Source: Allonocardiopsis opalescens
Lineage (GTDB): Bacteria; Actinomycetota; Actinomycetes; Streptosporangiales; Streptosporangiaceae
Assembly: GCF_003002095.1 (NCBI RefSeq)
Contig: NZ_PVZC01000002.1
Span: 186,001 to 250,000, forward strand
Direction of reading: 5' to 3'
DNA: 64,000 bases
Shown here one piece after another: positions 7,784 through 14,981 of the stretch; the stretch's first letter is position 1; every line of letters starts with the position of its first letter. The notes under the pieces are model-generated. The model saw only the letters and a list, made by a program, of their open reading frames with translations. It did no database searches and had not been told where the DNA came from. Made by a program: the position numbers and the translations under genes.

Positions 7784-9425
7784 GGATCTCCCGGAAGACC
7801 TCGTCGAGCGGGACCGTGCGGGCGTCGAAGGAGCGGCCGCCGGTGAGTTCGGCGACCCGCTCCATCTCGGCCTCGTTGGCATCGCCGAACAGCACGGTGA
7901 ACACGGGCACGGTGGCCAGGTCGGCGGGCAGGGCGGCGTAGGCGGCCTCGAAGTCGGCGAGGGTGCCGCCGTCGGTGTTCTCGCCGTCGCTCATCAGCAC
8001 GATCGTGCTGATGTGGTCGGTGGCGTCCTCGCCCTCGTCCTCCTCGGCCTGCTCGGCGAGCAGCTGGTAGCCGCGCTCCAGGCTGTCGTAGACGGCGGTG
8101 CCGCCGCCGACGGGGTGCTCGGCCGCGGCGGCGCGGATGTCGGCGAGCACGTCCTCGCGGCCGTCGGCGGGCAGCTCGAAGCGCTGCGGGATGAGCGGGA
8201 CGTGGTTGAAGGGCAGCAGGGTGACCTGCTCGCGTCCGTAGAAGCGCTGGAAGCGGGCGGCGCCCTCCGGGGCGGCGCCGCCGGCGAGGGTGCCCAGCGC
8301 GGCGCGCAGCCCGTCGATCCGCTCGCCCTCCATGGAGCCGGAGAAGTCGAGCACGAACACGGTGCGCGAGGGGCGGCGGTAGTGGTCGAGGTACCCGGCG
8401 AGCAGGGCGTCGACGGCGCCGCTGGTGGCGGGGAAGGGCAGTTCCGGGTAGGAGGCGGGGCCGAAGCCCGCGGCGAGCTCGACCGAGGGCTCCGCCGGGC
8501 GGCGGTGCGTCTCGGCCATGATCCGCTCCTGGGTGGCGGCCGAGCGCAGGAAGGCGGCGACGGCCTCGTAGCGGGCGGCGGCGTCGGCGTCGGCGGAGGC
8601 GAGCAGGGTCAGCGGGTAGCCGGCCGTGACGGCGCCCTCCGCCGGGTAGACGAGGGTGAGCGGTTCGGGGAGGTCGCCGGAGGCGTTCAGGCTGAGCAGC
8701 ACCGACTCGTAGTTGACCAGCCCGTCCAGGGCGGTGGCGGGGTCGGCGGCCCGGGCGGCGAAGCTCTGCTGCAGCCAGCCCGAGGAGCCGGAGGTGAGGG
8801 CCTGCCCGGTGAAGAAGTCGGTCAGCTCGGCCGCCACCCCGGGGACGTCCTCCTCGCGCAGCGCGGCGCCGGTGTCGGAGAAGGCGGCCGCCACCGCGAC
8901 CAGGGCGGAGAAGCCGGAGTTGGAGGCTGCCGGGTTCGTCATGCCGTACTCCAGCTCGCCGGAGGCGGCGGCGTCGGCGATGTCGCGCCAGCCGACCTCG
9001 GCGCCGCCGTCCCAGCCCAGCCGCCGCGCGGCCGACTCGGTGACGCCGAGCACGACGGGCGAGGCCATCACGGGAGTCTCAGTGGCCACCCGGTCGCGGC
9101 CGCCGGGCAGCAGCGACAGGTAGTGGTTGGAGGAGAACCACAGCGCGTCGTACTCGCCGTCGGCCTCTCCGGCGGCGACCCGTTCGAGGCCGTCCAGGGT
9201 GCCGCTCTGGGTGAGTTCGATCCGCACGCCGGTCGCCTCCTCGGCGTCGGCCAGGATCGGCTCCAGGTCGGCCAGCTCGCTGCCGCCGAGCACCCGCAGC
9301 ACGCCCGGGGGCGCCTGGCCCGCCGGGTCGGGGCCGGGGGTGCAGGCGGCGGCGAGCAGCAGCGCGGCGGTGGCGGCGGCGATCCGCCGGACGGGGCCGC
9401 GCCCGGGCGCGGGTGGGGTGGTCAC
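7770..9425 (-). CDS. Lipoprotein with solute-binding-like and VWA domains
   Basis: 551-aa secreted lipoprotein. The GTG start at 9425 has GGAGGAAAC just upstream. The signal peptide ends in the lipobox LAAAC (Cys28). Residues about 35-330 resemble a type-2 extracellular solute-binding fold (LRVLGGSELADLEPIL, YDALWFSSNHY, YGMTNPAASNSG). From about residue 350 a von Willebrand A domain follows with the MIDAS start DFSGSM and a later IVLMSDGENTDGG, where the metal-binding Thr/Asp region is expected. The binding-plus-VWA fusion next to TelA is a recurrent actinobacterial arrangement; ligand and partner are unknown. Its start lies 14 bases after the telA stop. Confidence 0.82.
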   Translation of the reverse strand: MTTPPAPGRGPVRRIAAATAALLLAAACTPGPDPAGQAPPGVLRVLGGSELADLEPILADAEEATGVRIELTQSGTLDGLERVAAGEADGEYDALWFSSNHYLSLLPGGRDRVATETPVMASPVVLGVTESAARRLGWDGGAEVGWRDIADAAASGELEYGMTNPAASNSGFSALVAVAAAFSDTGAALREEDVPGVAAELTDFFTGQALTSGSSGWLQQSFAARAADPATALDGLVNYESVLLSLNASGDLPEPLTLVYPAEGAVTAGYPLTLLASADADAAARYEAVAAFLRSAATQERIMAETHRRPAEPSVELAAGFGPASYPELPFPATSGAVDALLAGYLDHYRRPSRTVFVLDFSGSMEGERIDGLRAALGTLAGGAAPEGAARFQRFYGREQVTLLPFNHVPLIPQRFELPADGREDVLADIRAAAAEHPVGGGTAVYDSLERGYQLLAEQAEEDEGEDATDHISTIVLMSDGENTDGGTLADFEAAYAALPADLATVPVFTVLFGDANEAEMERVAELTGGRSFDARTVPLDEVFREIRGYQ

Positions 9426-9439
9426 CGTTTCCTCCGCCG

Positions 9440-10636
9440 TCAGGCTTCGAGTTCGTTGCGGGCGGCGGACCGCTCCAGGTGGCCCGCCGCCCGGCCCAGT
9501 TCGGAGCTGAGCGCGTCGACCGTGCTGCGCATGTTCTGCACGGCCTGCGCCTTGTACTGGTCGATGCTGTCGATGGTCTGGTAGATCTGCTCGAAGGAGC
9601 GGCGCAGCGTCTCCACCCCGACCGCGGGGTCGGCGGCGATGCGCTGGATCTCGGCCGACTGGGCCGACAGCATCTCGGCATTGGCGGCGATCAGGTTCTC
9701 GGTGGTGCCGCGCAGCGCGTTGACCTGCTCGATGACCTGCTTCTGGTTGGCCAGCGCCCCCGCGATGGTGACGGCGATCCGCAGCGCCGACACGGTGGTG
9801 ACGGCGGCGCGGTCGACGCCCTTGATCAGTTCCTCGTTGTTGCGGCGGATGGTGTCCAGCGCCAGGTAGCCCTGCACGCAGACGGCAAGCTGGGTGAGCA
9901 GGTCCTGGTGGCGCTGGCGGACCGGGAAGAGCGCGTCGGCGCGCAGGGCCTGCGCCTGCTCGGGGTCGCGCGCCTCCACCTCGGCGATGCGCTGCTCAAG
10001 GGCGCGGTCCAGCGCCTCGCTGAGCACGGCGTACTCCTGGAGCTTGCCCATGCTGCGCCACAGCTGGGTGCGTTCGTGCTGGATGGCGGTGCTGTCGCGG
10101 CGCAGTTCGTCCTGGCCGCTGCGCAGGCTGAGCACGATCTTGTTGATGTTGGTGTTGGCGCTCTGGTAGCGGTTCAGGAAGTCGCGGAGCTTGTTGCCGA
10201 AGGGCAGCCAGGACAGCATCCGGCGCCCGGTGACCTTGCCGAGGTCCTTGGGGTCCAGGTCCTCCACGGTGCGGCGCAGCTCGACCAGGCCCTGACCGAC
10301 CCTGGACTGCGCGCCGGCCCCCTCGCCGCCCGCGCCCGCCAGCGCCGCCACCGAGCGGTCCAGCATGCGGTTGGCCGAGGACGCGCTGGCCCGCATCTCG
10401 GTGTCGCCGAGGCCGGCGATGTCGCCGACCTTGGCCAGGAACTCGGGCGAGCGGGTGTCCAGCGAGGTGAGCGCGTCGACGTAGGACGCGGCCCGCCGGT
10501 CGAGGTCGGCGCGGACCTCGTCGTCCAGCGGGACGAGGGTGGCGGCGCGCTCGGGCTCCACCGGCGCCACCGGCTCGGGCGGGGTGAGCACCAGGTCGCC
10601 GCCTGGCGGCTGGAGGGGCTGGGTCGGCTGGGTCAT
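9440..10636 (-). CDS. Toxic anion resistance protein, TelA family
   Basis: 398-aa cytosolic helical protein of the TelA/KlaA family, linked in other bacteria to tellurite or cell-envelope stress tolerance. Its biochemical activity is not established. Family features seen are the long helical region with RMLSWLPFGNKLRDFLNRYQSANTNI (given by key segments, residues about 145-170), SLRSGQDELRRDSTAI, and IEQVNALRGTTENLIAANAEML near residues 300-320. The ATG start at 10636 follows about 100 bases of spacer after the first gene of the operon. It sits between two solute-binding-like proteins, so it may act in an envelope-sensing or stress complex. The link is inferred from context. Confidence 0.85.
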   Translation of the reverse strand: MTQPTQPLQPPGGDLVLTPPEPVAPVEPERAATLVPLDDEVRADLDRRAASYVDALTSLDTRSPEFLAKVGDIAGLGDTEMRASASSANRMLDRSVAALAGAGGEGAGAQSRVGQGLVELRRTVEDLDPKDLGKVTGRRMLSWLPFGNKLRDFLNRYQSANTNINKIVLSLRSGQDELRRDSTAIQHERTQLWRSMGKLQEYAVLSEALDRALEQRIAEVEARDPEQAQALRADALFPVRQRHQDLLTQLAVCVQGYLALDTIRRNNEELIKGVDRAAVTTVSALRIAVTIAGALANQKQVIEQVNALRGTTENLIAANAEMLSAQSAEIQRIAADPAVGVETLRRSFEQIYQTIDSIDQYKAQAVQNMRSTVDALSSELGRAAGHLERSAARNELEA

Positions 10637-10738
10637 GCTCGGGGCTTCCTCACGGGTTCGGCGGCGGTCGGCGGGCCGGGTGCGGGCCGGGGCGGCGGCC
10701 GGCCGCGGGTGCGCGCCGGGCCGCCGGGGGCGGGCACC

Positions 10739-11890
10739 TCAGGCCCCCTCGCCGGAGCGGGGCGCGATGTCGGCGCCGGGGTCGGCGGGCGCGGGGGCGG
10801 CCATGCCGGAGTCCTGGTACTCGTCCTCGATCCACTGGATCATCCGCTCCAGCGACTCGTAGGTCGGGGCGCCGATCACGTCGGCGATCTCCTGCCGGGC
10901 GGGCTGGTCGAGCCCGGCCACCACCTCGGCGAAGGCGTCGGGCGCCTCCCGGGGGCGGAAGCCGTACTCGGCGGCCAGCCGCTGGAGTTCGGGGTCCTCG
11001 GTGAGCAGCCGGCCCACCTCGGAGCCGGTCTCCGAGCCGGGCACCGGCACCACGACGTGGCCCGACACCACGCTGGGCGAGGGGTACATGACGGCCATGC
11101 CCTCGCGCACCCGGGTGTCGGCGCGCATCGCCTCGTCGACGAAGTGCGACTCGTAGGTGAAGACCATCGGCGAGTAGGAGACGCCGCGCGCCGCGTAGTT
11201 CTCGAACAGGTACTCGCTGCTGGAGGCCAGTTCGCCCTGGTCCAGGAAGAGCTCGGCCAGCGGCTCCATCAGCTCGTCGTCCACGTCGGAGGCGGCCACC
11301 GGGGTCTCGCCGTTGCCGAGGTAGCCGGCCAGCGCCAGGTACATGGCGGCGGAGTTGGAGGTGCGCACATCGGTGGTCCTGACCATGATCTGCCCCCGGG
11401 CCAGCTCGGGCACCGGCTCGCGCAGCCCGTCCCAGCGGGCGTCCTCGCCCAGCAGTTCGAACAGCGCGGCCATGTCCAGTACCTGCGCGCCGCCGGCGTC
11501 GGTCTCCACCAGCCCCTCGGCGGTCAGCGCGTCGACCACGGGCTGCCAGCTGAGCACCACCATCGGGCTGTCGAAGGGCAGCCACTGCTCGGTGGTCTCC
11601 AGCTCCTGCTGCACCCGCGCCGCGGCCGTCTCACTGGAGGGGAAGGCGAAGTCGACCTCGCGCAGCCGCGGATGGGTGGCGATCTGCCGCGAGCCGACCG
11701 CCTCGACCACCAGCTCGTAGCCCAGTTCGCGGAAGCGCGCCACCACCCGCTCGTCGCGCAGGAACGGCAGCTTCTCCGAGCCCGCGACGCCGTGCACCTC
11801 CACCGCCGCGGGCCGCAGCTGCCGCCACACGAACCAGCCCACTCCCCCGAGCAGCACCACCGCCAGCAGGATCGCGATGACCCGCCTCAC
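10739..11890 (-). CDS. Membrane-anchored solute-binding-like protein (VWA-less partner)
   Basis: 383 aa from the GTG at 11890, preceded by GGAAGG at about 10 bases; a TTG at 11908 is an alternative. An N-terminal helix (IAILLAVVLLGGVGWFVW) anchors the protein. The rest resembles an extracellular substrate-binding protein: GSEKLPFLRDERVVARFRE, ATHPRLREVDFAFPSSETAA, TSNSAAMYLALAGYLGNG, SYSPMVFTYESHFVDEA. It looks like a paralogue of the binding half of the downstream VWA lipoprotein but lacks the VWA domain. It is the first gene of the minus-strand operon shared with telA. Ligand unknown. Confidence 0.7.
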   Translation of the reverse strand: MRRVIAILLAVVLLGGVGWFVWRQLRPAAVEVHGVAGSEKLPFLRDERVVARFRELGYELVVEAVGSRQIATHPRLREVDFAFPSSETAAARVQQELETTEQWLPFDSPMVVLSWQPVVDALTAEGLVETDAGGAQVLDMAALFELLGEDARWDGLREPVPELARGQIMVRTTDVRTSNSAAMYLALAGYLGNGETPVAASDVDDELMEPLAELFLDQGELASSSEYLFENYAARGVSYSPMVFTYESHFVDEAMRADTRVREGMAVMYPSPSVVSGHVVVPVPGSETGSEVGRLLTEDPELQRLAAEYGFRPREAPDAFAEVVAGLDQPARQEIADVIGAPTYESLERMIQWIEDEYQDSGMAAPAPADPGADIAPRSGEGA

Positions 11891-12267
11891 ACCGCCACGC
11901 CCTTCCAAGGGCCCGATAAGCCCACCGTCCGCCGAACCGCCCCCGATTTCGACCGATACGCGGCATCAGCGTCGCTCAGCGGGGAATCGAACCTCCGGTG
12001 AACGGATGGAGGGAAGGTGAACGGAGCATGACGACTCGCACCACAACCACCGAAAGGCTCCGTCCCCCACCACCCGCCCCATCCGGCCGCCGCACCGCCA
12101 CCACGCGAATCGGCGGCCCGTCACCCCGGGGACCGACGATCCCCGCGAGCACCCGAACACCCGTACGAAATCCACATAAAGACGATCATGAATTTCCCGC
12201 CGAATCCGTTTCTTTCTCGTTAAATCGCATCGTATGCTGTGACCGGGTATGTCTAGGAGGGCGCCGC
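11891..12267. other. Divergent intergenic region, telA operon / fxs cluster
   Basis: A 377-base gap between a minus-strand operon and the plus-strand fxs cluster. The right end (12140-12260) is clearly less GC-rich than its surroundings and holds the candidate fxsA promoter. I saw no convincing ORF or structured RNA elsewhere in it. Confidence 0.5.
12209..12238 (+). promoter_or_regulatory. Weak candidate promoter for the fxs cluster
   Basis: TTTCTT (12209-12214) and TATGCT (12233-12238) are separated by 18 bases, about 30 bases before the precursor ATG. The -35 element is poor, so an activator or an alternative sigma factor may be needed. Confidence 0.3.
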
Positions 12268-12435
12268 ATGGTGGGTCCGGACCACGATCTCGAATCCACC
12301 CTTATCGATCTCACCGAGATCCCCCTACCGGAACTCACCGACCTCGACGACTCGGTACTCGCCCACGCATTGCGGCGGATCGAAGAACTGGTCGCGACCA
12401 GCGAGGTCTCCGCCGAGTTCGACTCGTCCATTTGA
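12268..12435 (+). CDS. fxsA: FxSxx-COOH ribosomal peptide precursor
   Basis: 55-aa RiPP precursor. The ATG at 12268 has AGGAGG (12255-12260) eight bases upstream. The acidic, leucine-rich leader (ESTLIDLTEIPLPELTDLDD; RRIEELVATSEV) ends in the core EFDSSI. The last five residues FDSSI match exactly the Phe-x-Ser-x-x-COOH signature that defines FxsA peptides, whose partner FxsB radical SAM enzymes install a cyclophane-type crosslink. The stop overlaps the TTG start of the HExxH gene, and the maturase follows directly. Precursor identity is strong from both the signature and the neighbours. The mature product and its activity are unknown. Confidence 0.9.
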   Translation: MVGPDHDLESTLIDLTEIPLPELTDLDDSVLAHALRRIEELVATSEVSAEFDSSI

Positions 12436-13787
12436 TCGAAATCCAACCGTCCGTGCGAACCCATAAACTGAGCGGCCGCGATTTCGATCTGATCGCCGCC
12501 AGCGCGGCAGGTCCGGGCACGATCGCCGTGCTGGCACGAGCGGAGCTGAGCAAGCACCTGCTCCTCCTCAGAACGGTCATGGCGGTCGGCGCGGACCGCT
12601 TTCCCTCCGCCTATTCCGCCGCCGGACTCGACTCCGGATTCCAGCTGCTCACCGATGTGCAGCGAACTGATCCCACGACTGCGGCGCAGGTCATCGGGCT
12701 ACCGCATTTCGGCGCCTGGGCCTTTCGCTGCCTCAGCGGTTTCCACCGCGACTCCGACGACCGGGAACGCGCCGCCGAACTCGGCCGCCTGAACGCGCTG
12801 GCCGCCCTGGCGGCCATCCGCTCCGGACTGGAGGCGCGGCTGCGGGTGCCGGTCCGGAACGGCGCGCTGGCGCTGCCGACGCTCGGGGCGCTCCACCTCC
12901 CGGGCCCGGCGTGGGCGGAACTCCGCCACACGCCCGGCGTGGGCACCTTCGCGCTGCCGCCGGGGCGGGCCGGCATCCGGCTCCCGATCGGCGAGGGCTC
13001 CGGCGGCAACGGGCGGTGGAGCCCGGTGGCCCGCCTGCGCAACCCGCCCGGCAGCGTCCCGGTCGAAGTGCTCGTCGACGATGTCGACCCGGCGCTCGGC
13101 ACGACCTACCGCCGCGGCCGGCCCGGCGGCGAGGAGCCCGACCGCCGCTGGCGGACGCACTTCGCCCCCGCCTGGCGGCTGCTCAGCCGCCACCACGGTG
13201 AGCGGGCCAGGGCCCTGGCGGCCGCCCTGCACACGGTCGTCCCGCTGGCCGCCCGCCCGACCGGCCGGACGAGCGGCACCGCGCCCTCCGCCTTCGGCGC
13301 GGTGGCGATGTCGCCGCCGGGCGATGCCGCCTCCTTCGCCGAGGCGCTGGTGCACGAGTTCCAGCACGTCGTGCTCGGCGCGCTCAACGACATGATGCCC
13401 TTCACCGAACGGGACAGCGGCGCCCGCTACTACGCGCCGTGGCGACCCGACGCTCGCCCGGTCGACGGGCTGCTGCACGGCTGCTACGCCTACATCGGCG
13501 TCACCGAGTTCTGGCGGCGCGTCCGCGCCCACGTCTCCGCCCGCCACCGCGCGCACGTGGAGTTCGCCCGTTGGCGCAGCGCCGTCGAGCGGACCCTGGA
13601 CGCGCTGGAGGAGGCCGAGGCGCTGAACGAGGCGGGCGTCCGGCTGGTACGCGGCATGCGGGCGTCCACTGAGGCGTGGCGCTCGGAGCGGGTGCCCAGG
13701 GCGGCGCAGCGCGACGCCGACACGCTCAACGCCGACCACCGGCTGACCTGGCTGACGTCCCGCCCGGCCGAGGCGCGGCCGCGGTGA
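12432..13787 (+). CDS. HExxH-motif peptide-modifying protein (aKG-HExxH beta-hydroxylase type)
   Basis: 451 aa from a TTG at 12432 that overlaps the precursor stop (TTGA), implying coupled translation. The early segment HKLSGRDFDLIAASAAG, then LSKHLLLLRTV, is typical of the HExxH proteins found beside FxsB enzymes. The motif HEFQH is at residues 308-312 (ALVHEFQHVVLGALND). Members of this group were first viewed as putative metallopeptidases and are now annotated as 2-oxoglutarate-dependent peptide beta-hydroxylases. By context it should hydroxylate the FxsA core or linker; the target residue is not predictable here. The stop overlaps the fxsB start. Confidence 0.8.
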   Translation: MIEIQPSVRTHKLSGRDFDLIAASAAGPGTIAVLARAELSKHLLLLRTVMAVGADRFPSAYSAAGLDSGFQLLTDVQRTDPTTAAQVIGLPHFGAWAFRCLSGFHRDSDDRERAAELGRLNALAALAAIRSGLEARLRVPVRNGALALPTLGALHLPGPAWAELRHTPGVGTFALPPGRAGIRLPIGEGSGGNGRWSPVARLRNPPGSVPVEVLVDDVDPALGTTYRRGRPGGEEPDRRWRTHFAPAWRLLSRHHGERARALAAALHTVVPLAARPTGRTSGTAPSAFGAVAMSPPGDAASFAEALVHEFQHVVLGALNDMMPFTERDSGARYYAPWRPDARPVDGLLHGCYAYIGVTEFWRRVRAHVSARHRAHVEFARWRSAVERTLDALEEAEALNEAGVRLVRGMRASTEAWRSERVPRAAQRDADTLNADHRLTWLTSRPAEARPR

Positions 13788-14977
13788 CCGCGCCATGGCC
13801 CGGTACGGGTCTCGACGTCGCCGCGCTGCGCGCCGCCGGGCTGCCCCGGCTGCCGTTCCGCGAGTTCGTGCTGAAGGTGCACAGCCGCTGCGATCTGGCC
13901 TGCTCCTACTGCTACGTCTACGAGATGGCGGACCAGAGCTGGCGCGAGCAGCCCAGGCGGATGCCCGACGACGTCGCCGACGCGGCCGTCGCCCGCGTCG
14001 CCGAGCACGCGCGTGCCCACGCGCTCGACGCGGTCCGGCTCGTGCTGCACGGCGGCGAGCCGCTGCTGGCCGGTGCGGACTTCCTCACCGGCCTCGTCGC
14101 TCGCTTCCGGGCCGCTGTGCCCGCGCGGCTGGACGTGCGGATGCAGACCAATGGGGTCTCGCTCACCGAACCGGTGCTGAGCAAGCTCGCCGCCGCCGGG
14201 GTGCGGATCGGCGTCAGCCTGGACGGCGATCGGGAGGCGACGGACCGGTACCGCCGCCGACCGGGCGGGCGCAGCAGCCACCCGGCGGTCGTCCGGGCGC
14301 TGCGGCTGCTGGGCGCCGAGCGCTACCGCCCGTACTTCGGCGGGATCCTGTGCACGGTGGATCTGGCCAACGACCCGGTGTCCACCTACCGGGCGCTGCT
14401 GGAGTTCGACCCGCCCGCCGTGGACTTCCTGCTGCCGCACGGCACCTGGACCGCTCCCCCGCCGGGCCGCCGCCCCGGCGAGCCCGCGACGCCGTACGCC
14501 GACTGGCTGATCGCTGTCTTCGAGGACTGGTACGGCGCGCCGGCCCAGACCACCCGGGTGCGCTTGTTCACCGAGATCCTGCATCTGCTGCTGGGCGGAG
14601 CCAGCGCCAGCGAGGCCGTGGGGCTCAGCCCTGCGCGCACGCTCGTGATCGAGACGAACGGCGAGATCAAGCAGCTCGACACCCTGAGCGCCGCCTACTC
14701 CGGAGCGGCCCGGACCGGGCTGCACGTGGCCGCCGACCCGCTGGACGCGGCATTGGACCACCCCACCACGGTCGCCCGCCAGCTGGGCGCGGCCGCGCTG
14801 AGCGAGGACTGCCTGGCCTGCCCGGTGCACCGGGTCTGCGGCGGCGGCTACTACCCGCACCGCTACCGCGCCGGGAGCGGCTTCAAGAACCCGTCGGTCT
14901 ACTGCCCCGACCTCTACGCGCTGATCGCGCACATCTCCGGCCGGCTGCGCGCCGACCTGGCCGCGCGCTCGCGCTGA
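13784..14977 (+). CDS. fxsB: FxsB-type radical SAM/SPASM peptide maturase
   Basis: 397-aa radical S-adenosylmethionine enzyme. The GTG start at 13784 overlaps the HExxH stop (GTGA). The cluster-binding motif CDLACSYCY (Cys36, Cys40, Cys43) follows FREFVLKVHSR, typical of the FxsB family. A SPASM-type C-terminal region has CLACPVHRVCGGGYYPHRY and a further Cys in PSVYCPDL for auxiliary iron-sulfur clusters. HGGEPLL and MQTNGVSL mark the SAM barrel. The family forms cyclophane crosslinks on FxSxx-COOH precursors, and one is encoded two genes upstream. Its stop lies four bases from the stop of the convergent NB-ARC/TPR gene. Confidence 0.9.
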   Translation: MTAPWPGTGLDVAALRAAGLPRLPFREFVLKVHSRCDLACSYCYVYEMADQSWREQPRRMPDDVADAAVARVAEHARAHALDAVRLVLHGGEPLLAGADFLTGLVARFRAAVPARLDVRMQTNGVSLTEPVLSKLAAAGVRIGVSLDGDREATDRYRRRPGGRSSHPAVVRALRLLGAERYRPYFGGILCTVDLANDPVSTYRALLEFDPPAVDFLLPHGTWTAPPPGRRPGEPATPYADWLIAVFEDWYGAPAQTTRVRLFTEILHLLLGGASASEAVGLSPARTLVIETNGEIKQLDTLSAAYSGAARTGLHVAADPLDAALDHPTTVARQLGAAALSEDCLACPVHRVCGGGYYPHRYRAGSGFKNPSVYCPDLYALIAHISGRLRADLAARSR

Positions 14978-14981
14978 CCGG

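Noticed and set aside
11975-12000. Sequence resembling a tRNA T-arm (GGTTCGATTCC on the minus strand)
   Set aside because: The stem does not pair, and no acceptor, D or anticodon arm is present.
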